From Shimia haliotis (lineage in GTDB: Bacteria > Pseudomonadota > Alphaproteobacteria > Rhodobacterales > Rhodobacteraceae), in contig NZ_FOSZ01000001.1 of assembly GCF_900114415.1 (NCBI RefSeq), positions 744,001-808,000 of the forward strand: a DNA stretch of 64,000 nt, given 5' to 3'. How positions within the stretch are numbered: position 1 is the stretch's first letter; the number at the start of each line of letters is the position of its first letter. The position numbers and the translations under genes were made by a program. Below the pieces are notes generated by a model. It did no database searches and had not been told where the DNA came from. It worked only from the letters and a program-made list of their open reading frames with translations. This document shows positions 50,768-59,575 of the stretch, one piece after another.

Positions 50768-51853
50768 TCAAAACAACGCCAACTGGTCCCCCTTTGCCAA
50801 AGGCACCTCAAACAGGTCCGTGCGCAACTCAGGCAGCGACTTCTTCAAACCAAACCGCTTGCGCGCCACTTCAAACCGTTGCGCGATGATCTCGGCGTAA
50901 AACCCCTCGCCCCGCATCCGTTTGCCCCATTGCGCGTCATAATCCTTGCCGCCGTGCATCTCCCGCACCCGCGCCATGACCCGCGCCGCGCGGTCCGGAT
51001 AATGTGCCTCAAGCCACTCTCGAAACAAAAGCGACACCTCACGCGGCAAGCGCAGCATGATCCAACTTGCCGCCCGCGCACCCGCGTTCTTTGAGGCTTC
51101 CAGAATATGCTCCATCTCGTGATCCGTGATTGACGGCACCACGGGCGCCATCATCACCCTGACCGGAATGCCAGCCGCCGCCAACCTCTCCATCGTCATG
51201 AGCCGCCGCGCCGGTCGCGGCACCCGCGGCTCCATACGGCGCGAGGTCGCATCATCCAAAGTTGTCACCGAGAGCCCCACATGCACCAGCCCTTCCGCCG
51301 CCATTTCCGACAGAATATCAATATCGCGCTCAATCAACGTGCCTTTGGTGACAATCGCCACCGGATGCCGGAAATCCCGCAACACTTCCAACACCTTGCG
51401 CATGATGCGGTATTGTCGTTCAACCGGCTGATAGGGGTCGGTGTTTGTGCCAATCGCCATGGGCGCAACAGCATATCCGCGCTTGCGCAACTCGCGGTCC
51501 AGAACCTGCGCCGCCAAAGGCCGCGCCACCAAGCGCGTTTCAAAATCCAACCCTGGTGAATAGCCTAAATAGGCATGGCTGGGCCGCGCAAAGCAGTAAA
51601 TGCATCCGTGCTCACAGCCGCGAAAGGGGTTGATGGACCGGTCAAACGGCAAATCGGGCGACGTGTTGCGCGTGATCACGCTGCGCGGCCGCTCCTCCTC
51701 AACAAAAGTGCGGAAGGCCGGACGCGCCTCCTCGATCTCCCAACCGTCGTTGATCTCTTCCCGCGCCGGCTCATACCGGCTGGCCGCGTTGCTCACCGCC
51801 CCGCGCCCACGCCGCCTTTCGGCATCAATCTTTAGCGAAACATCTCCAACCAT
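50768..51853 (-). CDS. PA0069-family radical SAM protein
   Basis: The 361-residue protein is a SplB-like radical SAM protein: the cluster motif is in RGCEHGCIYCFARPSH (CxxxCxxC), with NTSPDLPFDRSINPF before it and GTNTDPYQPVERQYR after it. These are hallmarks of the PA0069 family. The function is unknown, although relatives are sometimes called DNA repair photolyase-like. It is divergent from the corrinoid protein gene, with 217 bp between them that hold no clear site. Confidence 0.85.
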   Translation of the reverse strand: MVGDVSLKIDAERRRGRGAVSNAASRYEPAREEINDGWEIEEARPAFRTFVEEERPRSVITRNTSPDLPFDRSINPFRGCEHGCIYCFARPSHAYLGYSPGLDFETRLVARPLAAQVLDRELRKRGYAVAPMAIGTNTDPYQPVERQYRIMRKVLEVLRDFRHPVAIVTKGTLIERDIDILSEMAAEGLVHVGLSVTTLDDATSRRMEPRVPRPARRLMTMERLAAAGIPVRVMMAPVVPSITDHEMEHILEASKNAGARAASWIMLRLPREVSLLFREWLEAHYPDRAARVMARVREMHGGKDYDAQWGKRMRGEGFYAEIIAQRFEVARKRFGLKKSLPELRTDLFEVPLAKGDQLALF

Positions 51854-52070
51854 GCCTCAAAACTAGAACAAAGAGAGAACATATGCAACGACCCCATGAT
51901 TTCCATGAAAACTTTTCAGCGACTTGGACGATTTCTAAACTACAGGTCGCACCCGACACGGGCTATGTCGCTATTCAGACAGTCCGCTTTGCAAAAATTA
52001 ACGAAAGCTGGACGAACAACGACCACCATACCGCGCGCAAAGCCAGCCCGCGACTTTCAGGGATTACGCC

Positions 52071-52772
52071 ATGTCTGACGATCAAGACGACATCATCCTC
52101 GCCGAACTCGATGACGAGGAACTTGTCCAACAGATGTTTGACGACCTTTATGACGGTCTCAAGGAAGAGATCGAAGAAGGCGTCCAGATCCTTCTCGACC
52201 GCGGTTGGGAGCCCTACAAAGTGCTGACCGAAGCACTTGTAGGAGGCATGACCATTGTCGGCCACGACTTCCGCGACGGCATCCTCTTTGTTCCCGAAGT
52301 GCTGCTCGCTGCGAACGCGATGAAGGGCGGCATGGCCATCCTAAAGCCCCTTCTGGCTGCAACCGGCGCGCCGCGCATGGGCTCCATGGTCATCGGCACC
52401 GTCAAAGGCGACATCCACGACATCGGCAAAAACCTTGTGTCGATGATGATGGAAGGCGCAGGCTTTGAGGTCGTCGATCTGGGCATCAACAACCCCGTTG
52501 AAAACTACCTTGAGGCGCTCGAAGAGCACAAACCCGACATCCTCGGTATGTCCGCTCTGCTCACCACCACCATGCCTTACATGAAGGTCGTGATCGATAC
52601 GATGATCGAACAGGGCCTGCGCGATGACTACATCGTTCTGGTTGGCGGTGCGCCCCTGAACGAAGAATTCGGCAAAGCCATTGGTGCCGACGCTTACTGC
52701 CGTGACGCGGCCGTGGCTGTGGAAACCGCCAAGGAATACGTCGCTCGCAAACACAACCAGATGAGCGCCTAA
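52071..52772 (+). CDS. Corrinoid (B12)-binding methyltransferase protein
   Basis: The 233-residue protein has the two-part corrinoid module: an N-terminal helical cap (about 15-100) and a Rossmann B12 domain with KGDIHDIGKNLV. That motif contains DxHxxG (Asp114, His116, Gly119), where His116 should be the lower cobalt ligand; SALLTTTM and VLVGGAPLN follow. It resembles MtbC/MtmC and the MetH B12 module. The first 37 residues carry 16 Asp/Glu and one Lys. CAGGGA is the ribosome binding site. It most likely carries methyl groups to the homocysteine methyltransferase and is reactivated by the RACo-like protein. Confidence 0.92.
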   Translation: MSDDQDDIILAELDDEELVQQMFDDLYDGLKEEIEEGVQILLDRGWEPYKVLTEALVGGMTIVGHDFRDGILFVPEVLLAANAMKGGMAILKPLLAATGAPRMGSMVIGTVKGDIHDIGKNLVSMMMEGAGFEVVDLGINNPVENYLEALEEHKPDILGMSALLTTTMPYMKVVIDTMIEQGLRDDYIVLVGGAPLNEEFGKAIGADAYCRDAAVAVETAKEYVARKHNQMSA

Positions 52773-52817
52773 CCCGCGCTCTCTGGCAAATATCACTCCC
52801 CCCCGGAGATCCGGGCC

Positions 52818-52846
52818 TGGCCTGCCCTCCCCGGCGGGCCATTTTT
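52818..52846 (+). terminator. Intrinsic terminator between the corrinoid gene and DUF1638
   Basis: A 9-bp stem with one wobble pair (52818-52826 with 52833-52841, loop of C) is followed by TTTTT at 52842-52846. It ends 15 bp before the DUF1638 ATG, so it may limit read-through instead of ending the operon. Confidence 0.82.
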
Positions 52847-52861
52847 CTTTAAGGTGGTCTT

Positions 52862-53500
52862 ATGCAACTGCCCGATGATTCAACCCTGACCACCGATGGT
52901 CTAGAGACCGACTCGCCAACGGGTCGCGTCCTTCTGCTGGCCTGCGGGGCGCTGGCACGGGAAATCCTCGACCTCATCAAACTCAACAACTGGTCCCACA
53001 TGGACCTGACGTGCCTGCCAGCGATCTTTCACATCCATCCGGAAAAGATCGCCCCCGCTGTGCAGGAGGCCGTCAAAAAGCATCGCGAGAACTACGAACA
53101 GATTCTTGTCGCCTACGCCGACTGCGGCACCGGTGGCATTCTGGAGCAGACCTGTAACGAGCTTGGAGTCGAGATGATCGCAGGCCCGCATTGCTATAGT
53201 TTTTTTGAAGGCAACGATCGCTTTGCCGAGATCTCTGAGGACGAATTCACTGCCTTCTACCTCACAGACTTCCTTGTCCGCCAATTCGACGCTTTTGTCT
53301 GGAAACCCATGGGCTTGGACCGCCACCCCGAGCTGCGCGATATGTATTTCGGCAACTACGAGAAACTCGTCTATCAGGCACAGACCGAGGACCAAGCGTT
53401 GACCGCAAAGGCTCAGGAATGCGCCGAGCGCCTGGGCCTGGCCTTTGAGCGCCGCTTTACGGGATATGGGGATCTGGCGACCGCTTTGGGCAAATACTAA
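52862..53500 (+). CDS. DUF1638 protein in the corrinoid cluster
   Basis: This 212-residue protein matches DUF1638: LLLACGALAREIL near the start, AYADCGTGGILEQ and AGPHCYSFFEG. Cys28, Cys88, Cys111 and neighbouring His residues could form a metal or cofactor site. The function is unknown. From memory, DUF1638 genes also sit beside methylamine corrinoid methyltransferases in other organisms. Here it is 89 bp after the corrinoid gene, with AAGG 9 nt before the ATG and a terminator between. A role in corrinoid assembly or demethylation is inferred from context only. Confidence 0.82.
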   Translation: MQLPDDSTLTTDGLETDSPTGRVLLLACGALAREILDLIKLNNWSHMDLTCLPAIFHIHPEKIAPAVQEAVKKHRENYEQILVAYADCGTGGILEQTCNELGVEMIAGPHCYSFFEGNDRFAEISEDEFTAFYLTDFLVRQFDAFVWKPMGLDRHPELRDMYFGNYEKLVYQAQTEDQALTAKAQECAERLGLAFERRFTGYGDLATALGKY

Positions 53501-53555
53501 GCCCTAAGCCGCGCCAGCGTTAGCCTCGCGGCCCAAATTCGAGGCCGATCTACTT

Positions 53556-54602
53556 TCAGCCGCCAGCCTTCGCCATCCGTCTTGCTTCCTTAAAGCTCAC
53601 CAAACGGCGGCTGCCAGCATCCCACAGGTCCAGCTTGGCGCACTTCAGGCTTTCCAGCAGCGTCATCCGCCCCATGTCCTTCAGCTCCTCATGATCGCGA
53701 AGAACCTCAGGCAACCGGTAAAACGGGATGCGCGCATAAAGGTGATGTACGTGGTGAATGCCAATATTGGCGGAGAACCAACGCAGGATCGGCGGCAGGT
53801 CATAATGGGACGAGCCATGCAGCGCCGCCTCATGCAATGACCAGTCATCATGCTGGTCCCAATGGGTGTCTTCAAACTGGTGCTGGATGTAAAACAGCCA
53901 CATGCCGATCGAGGCGGCAATCAGGATCGTCGGCAAAAACACCAGAAACAGCGCCTGCCAGCCGCCAAAGAAGGCAATCGCCCCCATCAGCACCGCAATG
54001 CCCACATTGGTGCCCATCGCCGACACCCAGAACTTGCTGCCCTGATCCATGAAACCGACCGGAAGACGGTTTTGTAGAATAAAGATATAAGTCGGCCCCA
54101 GACCAAACAGCACCACAGGATGACGATACAGCCGGTAAAGCCAACGGCCAAACGGCGTGCGCTGGTGATACTCCTCGGTGGTCAGCGTCATGATGTCGCC
54201 AATCCCGCGATGCGCCAGATCGCCCGCATGGCTGTGATGGATCGAATGCGAATGCCGCCACACATCATAAGGCGTCAGCGTTACAATCCCGAGGCCACGC
54301 CCCACCCAATCGCTTACGTCGCGATTGGAGAAAAACGAACCATGACCGCAATCATGCTGAATACAAAACAGTCGCAAGAGGAACATGCCGTTCAGCGCGG
54401 AGATCACAAACGCACCAAGATAGCTATATTGCGCCACCCAGCACGCCAGAACCCAAAGCGCCACAAACGGGCCAAAGCTCACCGCCAGTTCAAAACTGCT
54501 ACGCCAGGAATTCGGCTCTCGGTACTTCGCCAGCGTCCGAACCCAGTTCCGCGCATCTTGCGCCCGTTCAGCCTCAAAAGAATCTTTCATGTCCCGCCAC
54601 AT
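53556..54602 (-). CDS. Membrane fatty acid desaturase
   Basis: The 348-residue integral membrane di-iron desaturase has three histidine boxes: HDCGH (about 84-88), HSIHH (about 118-122) and HHVHH (about 286-290), with spans around 43-80 and 180-240. It would desaturate acyl chains of membrane lipids; regiospecificity is unknown. Two close in-frame ATGs (54602 and 54590) are possible; neither has a strong ribosome binding site. A TTGTAG/CTACAA inverted repeat lies at 54604-54624, just upstream. Confidence 0.88.
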   Translation of the reverse strand: MWRDMKDSFEAERAQDARNWVRTLAKYREPNSWRSSFELAVSFGPFVALWVLACWVAQYSYLGAFVISALNGMFLLRLFCIQHDCGHGSFFSNRDVSDWVGRGLGIVTLTPYDVWRHSHSIHHSHAGDLAHRGIGDIMTLTTEEYHQRTPFGRWLYRLYRHPVVLFGLGPTYIFILQNRLPVGFMDQGSKFWVSAMGTNVGIAVLMGAIAFFGGWQALFLVFLPTILIAASIGMWLFYIQHQFEDTHWDQHDDWSLHEAALHGSSHYDLPPILRWFSANIGIHHVHHLYARIPFYRLPEVLRDHEELKDMGRMTLLESLKCAKLDLWDAGSRRLVSFKEARRMAKAGG

Positions 54603-54726
54603 ATTGTAGTTGTCCCCGCTACAACGCCTAAAGCTTCTGAGCGGGCGATCAAGTGCTGATCGTTCTCAAGCGCACTTTCGCGCCCGATCCGGCGGATGTG
54701 TCGCGGGTTTTTGAACGGGGCTTGGA

Positions 54727-56511
54727 TCAAACGTCCGCAAGCGCGCGCTGCAAACCGGCCAACCCCTGCGCGTATTTGCGCCATTCATCGGAACTGCCCT
54801 GATAAACCTGCTCGCGAACCTGCGTCATGCTTGCCGTTTTGGCGGCCCGCTTGCTTTCATAAAACTTCAGAGTGTTTTCCTCAAATTGCAGGCCACATTT
54901 GGCCAACAACTCTCGCGTGCCGCTTTCCGGCGACTCCGTGAACGCCTCATAGGATATGTCCATGATCCGGTCCCCAAAACGGCCCTTCCAAAACGCCATC
55001 ATGTCGCGATACAGCCGATAGTAGCGGGCAAGGTCGTCCAGATTGTTGGAATAAGTAAAATCATTGCCGACAAAGTTGCGACGAAACATCGACCAACACA
55101 CCGCCATTGGGTCGCGGTTCATGTGAATGATTTTCGCCTCGGGAAAGGCATGAGCAATAAAGCCGATGTGCTTGAAATTGGGCAGGCACTTGTCAGTGAA
55201 GAAAGGCGCACCACCGGCAATTCTGGTCATTTCCGCCAGATAAGCGCTGCGCATTCCCCGCAACTGATCTTTTGTGACGGCCTCAGCCGCATCAAGCGAC
55301 CCTGCCTCTTCACGCATGATTGACGTCCACCACGGGGCCTCGCCGGCGCCAAAAACCTTGGAATGACTGGACAGGATTTGCTCAATCAACGTGCTGCCCG
55401 AACGCGGCATACCGACAATGAAAATCGGAATGCTGGCGCTGCCGACAACTTCCGGCAACACAAGCTTCTCAACTTTCCCTTCGGAGAACAGGCGTTTGGT
55501 TCTGTCCATTTCCGCGACATCGGATTGGAAATCAAAAGGCCGCATTTCAGACAGGATTCTGTTGCCCTCATCAAAGCTTGCAAAAGCGGCATCATAATCC
55601 TGGGTTGCCGCAAGCAAATGCCCTCGACCCAGCAATGCCGCCCCCCGATTTTCAGGGTTCAGCCCTTTGGCCTGCAACGCCCGATCCAGCGCTTCAAGAT
55701 CGCGTGCAGCCTGTTCGTTTTTGCTCACAAGACCCAATTGCAACCAAGCGTTTCCATTGTCCGGCGCAATGCCAACCAGTCTGCGCAGGCTTTTCTCACC
55801 GTCGGATTTCCGGCCTGTCGACAACTCAAACACCGCAAGCGCCGACACGAGATCCGCGCTGTCCGGATGCACCCTCAACCCGTCCTCAAAAAAGGCTGCG
55901 GCCTCCTCCCGATCCCCCAAAGCTGCGTGTGCGGTTGCCAAATTGGCATAGACCATCGCAGGGCTATCAGCTCCGGTAAATGCACGTTGAAACGCAATCA
56001 AACTGGCTTGGTGACGCTCCAGCTTTTGCAACGCGAGCCCCAAATCGTTCCAATAATCCGCCCGCTCTGACACCTTGGCCACAGCATCCCGAAACAACAG
56101 CGCAGCCGCGAGAAAATCTTTTTTTGCAAAAGCTGCATTTCCCTGCCGCCAGAGCGCAGCCGCCTCCTCAGGATCCCCCCGACCCCGCAGGTCGCTAAGA
56201 CCGGAAAAGGGATCGCCCCTCTCTGCGGTCTTCTGAGGTGTTGTCTGCAAACCAAGGGGATCTGCAACGCCGGACAAATTTAGCTGACCAACGGCGGAAT
56301 TATCCAACGCCGACCAATCCACACCGTCCAAGAACCCACCAGATTGCGCCTGACCAGCCAGCCGTTTTTGACCCGCCTTCGCCTTGGGGTTATTTGGAAA
56401 GGCTTCCAGAACCTGATTAAAGAGCGCAAGCGCCTCGCCGGAGTTTCCACTCTTTTCGGCTTTATGCGCCTGCCTCAAAACGTCGGCAACTTTGATTTTG
56501 TTTGGCGCCAT
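54727..56511 (-). CDS. TPR-domain sulfotransferase
   Basis: The 594-residue protein has N-terminal tetratricopeptide repeats (about 5-300: GEALALFNQVLEAFPNNPKA, DYWNDLGLALQKLERHQAS) and a C-terminal PAPS-dependent sulfotransferase domain (about 340-590). The 5'-phosphosulfate loop is VGMPRSGSTLIEQIL and the 3'-phosphate segment is HMNRDPMAVCWSMFRRNF. The substrate could be a protein or lipid; it is not assignable. AAGGGG lies before the ATG. Confidence 0.88.
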   Translation of the reverse strand: MAPNKIKVADVLRQAHKAEKSGNSGEALALFNQVLEAFPNNPKAKAGQKRLAGQAQSGGFLDGVDWSALDNSAVGQLNLSGVADPLGLQTTPQKTAERGDPFSGLSDLRGRGDPEEAAALWRQGNAAFAKKDFLAAALLFRDAVAKVSERADYWNDLGLALQKLERHQASLIAFQRAFTGADSPAMVYANLATAHAALGDREEAAAFFEDGLRVHPDSADLVSALAVFELSTGRKSDGEKSLRRLVGIAPDNGNAWLQLGLVSKNEQAARDLEALDRALQAKGLNPENRGAALLGRGHLLAATQDYDAAFASFDEGNRILSEMRPFDFQSDVAEMDRTKRLFSEGKVEKLVLPEVVGSASIPIFIVGMPRSGSTLIEQILSSHSKVFGAGEAPWWTSIMREEAGSLDAAEAVTKDQLRGMRSAYLAEMTRIAGGAPFFTDKCLPNFKHIGFIAHAFPEAKIIHMNRDPMAVCWSMFRRNFVGNDFTYSNNLDDLARYYRLYRDMMAFWKGRFGDRIMDISYEAFTESPESGTRELLAKCGLQFEENTLKFYESKRAAKTASMTQVREQVYQGSSDEWRKYAQGLAGLQRALADV

Positions 56512-56536
56512 GAGCCCGCCCCCCTTGCCGGCATCC

Positions 56537-57160
56537 TCAGACCAGCGACGTCACCCAAAGGATCGTCGCATCCTCATCACTCACCGACACCACATTGTGC
56601 CCCATCGTGCCATCGTAATACGCACTATCCCCACGACGCATTTCGACCGGCTCATAAAATTCCGTATAAAGCGTGATGACACCGGTCAGCACATAAAGAA
56701 ATTCTTCCCCGTCGTGGCGCACCCAGCCCTCAAACTCGTCCATAGACCGCGCCCGCACCCGCGCCCGATAGGGCAACATCGCCTTCTTGCGCAGCCCTTC
56801 AGCGAGCAATTCGTGCTCATATGTTGTTGTGACCTGCTGCGTGCCGTCGCCGGATTTCACCACCGACATACGCCCGTTGACCTGATCCTTCTGCGGCGCG
56901 GTAAACAGCTGAGGCACGGAAATCTCCAAGCCCACCGCCAGCTTTTTCACTGCGTCATATGTCGGCGACATCTGCCCGTTCTCGATCTTTGACAGTGTCG
57001 AACGCGCCAGCCCCGCCTGCGAGGCCGCCTGCTCCAACGTCCAGTTCCGCGCCTTGCGCAACTCGCGCACGCGCTGGCCAAGATCAAGCGGCTCAATATG
57101 GTCCTGTTCACCGCCTTCGCGGGCGATACGGATCAACGATTTGGGGTCTTTTCCTGTCAT
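56537..57160 (-). CDS. XRE-cupin transcriptional regulator
   Basis: The 207-residue protein has an XRE helix-turn-helix (about 25-80: LGQRVRELRKARNWTLEQAA, STLSKIENG) and a C-terminal cupin (about 120-205: DGEEFLYVLTGVITLY, MGHNVVSVSDED). This architecture senses a small ligand. I start it at the ATG at 57160. It diverges from the acyl-CoA ligase gene 80 bp away, the obvious candidate target. Confidence 0.87.
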   Translation of the reverse strand: MTGKDPKSLIRIAREGGEQDHIEPLDLGQRVRELRKARNWTLEQAASQAGLARSTLSKIENGQMSPTYDAVKKLAVGLEISVPQLFTAPQKDQVNGRMSVVKSGDGTQQVTTTYEHELLAEGLRKKAMLPYRARVRARSMDEFEGWVRHDGEEFLYVLTGVITLYTEFYEPVEMRRGDSAYYDGTMGHNVVSVSDEDATILWVTSLV

Positions 57161-57240
57161 GACACGCATTTAGCGTGACCAACCCCCAAGGCGCAACCGC
57201 CCCTCTTGCAACCAAGGCCGCACGGGCATACCCAAGGGCC

Positions 57241-58761
57241 ATGCAATCTCTCTTTGATCAAGGCCCGTTTCGCCCCTGCCCCGCGTCCTTCAACATGGCG
57301 GCACATGTGCTTGCCCATGCCGATGATCTGCCGGACAAAGTCGCGCTGTCTGTTGTGGGCAAGGACGGAGACGTCTGGACCTATGCCGCGCTCAAAGCCG
57401 CGGTTTTGGGCACGGCTACGGGATTGCGCGCCCAAGGGCTCAGCGCTGGCGACATCGTTCTCATGCGCCTTGGCAACACCGTTGAATTCCCCATTGCCTA
57501 TCTGGCCTGCATTGCCGCCGGTCTGATCCCTGTGCCGACGTCTTCTCAATTGACCGAGGCCGACGTCACAAAAATGATTGCGGATCTCTCGCCTGCGGCC
57601 ATCCTGCATGATCCCGGCGTGCCTTGTCCGCAAAACCCTGGCTGTCCGCTTTTGGAAACCGAGGCGCTACACGCCATGCGCATGCTGCCGCCTGCCGATT
57701 TTGCCATGGGCGACCCCGACCGCCTCGCCTATATCATCTACACTTCCGGCACCTCAGGAAAACCGCGCGCGGTCATGCACGCCCATCGCGCCATCTGGGC
57801 AAGACAGATGATGTTTGAGGGCTGGTACGGCTTGCGCCAATCCGATCGCCTCTTGCATGCGGGCGCCTTCAACTGGACCTACACGCTTGGCACCGGCCTG
57901 ATGGATCCGTGGACCATCGGGGCGACCGCGCTTATTCCGGCCCAAGGCGCCCCCGCCTCCGCCCTTCCCGACCTGCTGGCCAAGCACAAAGCCACCATCT
58001 TTGCCGCCGCACCCGGTGTTTATCGCAAGATGCTCAGCCACGCGCCCGATATTCATCTGCCGGATCTGCGCCATGGCCTGAGCGCGGGAGAAAAGCTGTC
58101 TGAAACCATCCGCGAAGACTGGTTCACCGCCACCGACGCCGCACTTTATGAGGCCTACGGCATGTCGGAATGCTCCACCTTCATCTCCTCAAGCCCGTCT
58201 GCGCCTGCTCATACCGGAACACTTGGGCGTCCGCAGGTGGGCCGCCGGATCGCGCTTCTTGGCGAAGACGGCGCGCCCGTCACACTGGGAGAGGAAGGCA
58301 CCATTGCCGTGCACAAATCCGACCCCGGCCTGATGCTCGGCTATCTCGGCGCGCCCGAAGACACGGCGGAAAAATTCGCCGGAGACTGGTTCCTCACAGG
58401 GGACCGCGGCACGATGGATGATGAGCACTATATCACATATGCGGGCCGCAACGACGACATGATGAACGCGGGCGGCTTCCGTGTGTCCCCGCTTGAGGTC
58501 GAGGCCGCCTTGGCCCGCTTCCCCGGCATCACCGCCGTCGCCGCCACCGACGTCGAAGTCAAAGCCGACGTGCGCTTGATTGCGGCCTTTTACACATCCG
58601 ATCACGATCTCGATGAGACCGCCCTCAAAGCCTTTGCCGAAGGCACCCTTGCGCGCTACAAGCAACCCCGACTGTTCAAACGGCTGCCTACCCTGCCGAC
58701 CAACCCCAACGGCAAACTCAGCCGCCGCGCCCTGCGCGATCAATTCAAGGCCAAACCATGA
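57241..58761 (+). CDS. AMP-forming acyl/aryl-CoA ligase
   Basis: The 506-residue adenylate-forming enzyme makes an acyl-CoA from a carboxylic acid, ATP and CoA. It has the ATP loop YTSGTSGKPRAVMH, YEAYGMSECS, the hinge GDRGTMDDEHYITYAGRNDDM and the catalytic-lysine segment NPNGKLSRRAL. It resembles benzoate-CoA ligase-like members; the substrate is open. I chose the ATG at 57241, which leaves room for a divergent promoter; a GTG at 57175 is in frame. It overlaps the FrnE gene by 4 bp. Confidence 0.87.
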   Translation: MQSLFDQGPFRPCPASFNMAAHVLAHADDLPDKVALSVVGKDGDVWTYAALKAAVLGTATGLRAQGLSAGDIVLMRLGNTVEFPIAYLACIAAGLIPVPTSSQLTEADVTKMIADLSPAAILHDPGVPCPQNPGCPLLETEALHAMRMLPPADFAMGDPDRLAYIIYTSGTSGKPRAVMHAHRAIWARQMMFEGWYGLRQSDRLLHAGAFNWTYTLGTGLMDPWTIGATALIPAQGAPASALPDLLAKHKATIFAAAPGVYRKMLSHAPDIHLPDLRHGLSAGEKLSETIREDWFTATDAALYEAYGMSECSTFISSSPSAPAHTGTLGRPQVGRRIALLGEDGAPVTLGEEGTIAVHKSDPGLMLGYLGAPEDTAEKFAGDWFLTGDRGTMDDEHYITYAGRNDDMMNAGGFRVSPLEVEAALARFPGITAVAATDVEVKADVRLIAAFYTSDHDLDETALKAFAEGTLARYKQPRLFKRLPTLPTNPNGKLSRRALRDQFKAKP

Positions 58762-59396
58762 TCAAACTCGACATCCTGTCCGACCCAATTTGCCCTTGGT
58801 GCCTGATCGGCAAAACCCGCCTGGAAAAGGCGATGGAGGCCGAAGGCGACCACCCATTTGTGATCGAATGGCACCCCTTCCAGCTTAACCCCGACATGCC
58901 CAAAGAGGGCATGGACCGGCGCGAATATCTTGAAACCAAGTTCGGTGGCAAAGAAAACGCCGTGCGCGTTTACGGTGAAATCGCCAAACATGCCGAGGAG
59001 GAAGGTCTGGACATCGACTTTGGTGCGATCAAACGGACCCCAAACACGGTCGACGCCCACCGCTTGATCCATTGGGCTGGCATCGAAAGCAAGCAGAACG
59101 CTATCGTGAATGCGCTCTTTAAGGCCTATTTTAAAGAAGGCCGCGACATCGGCAACGCCGAGGTGCTTGCCGACCTCGCCGACAGCGCCGGCATGGATGC
59201 CGCGGTGGTGGCCAAACTTCTGGACTCCGACTCCGACGTCGAGAACATCCAGCAGCGCGACGAACACTCGCGCCAAATGGGCGTGAATTCGGTGCCGACC
59301 TTTATTGTCGCCAATCAGCACGCAGTGCCCGGCGCGCAACCCGTCGCGCTTTGGCGTCAGGTCATGGGCGAACTGAAAGCCCAGCAAGACGGCTAA
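58758..59396 (+). CDS. FrnE-like DsbA-family oxidoreductase
   Basis: The 212-residue protein has the thioredoxin-fold active site DPICPWCLIGK (CPWC, about residues 12-15), a helical insert and the cis-Pro segment NSVPTFIV. There is no signal peptide, so it acts in the cytoplasm, like FrnE or 2-hydroxychromene-2-carboxylate isomerase relatives. It is translationally coupled to the acyl-CoA ligase (ATGA). Confidence 0.9.
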   Translation: MIKLDILSDPICPWCLIGKTRLEKAMEAEGDHPFVIEWHPFQLNPDMPKEGMDRREYLETKFGGKENAVRVYGEIAKHAEEEGLDIDFGAIKRTPNTVDAHRLIHWAGIESKQNAIVNALFKAYFKEGRDIGNAEVLADLADSAGMDAAVVAKLLDSDSDVENIQQRDEHSRQMGVNSVPTFIVANQHAVPGAQPVALWRQVMGELKAQQDG

Positions 59397-59575
59397 AATT
59401 CTTCTGAACAGCCATTCATTTTCCGGCTTGTCGCGCCTGTGAGTGCGCGATAGGCTCCGTCAGTCCGCGACCCATACGGCCGGCGGACGGACCAAGCACA
59501 AATACCCAATTGCCAGTCCCGCAAAGACGCCCCGCGTCTGGCGTTCTGCGGTTTGGTGTTCTGAGGGAGCAGCAC

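Noticed and set aside
51883-52227. Open frame with ATG in front of the corrinoid gene
   Set aside because: It enters the corrinoid gene in another frame and has no recognisable content; the corrinoid start is well supported.
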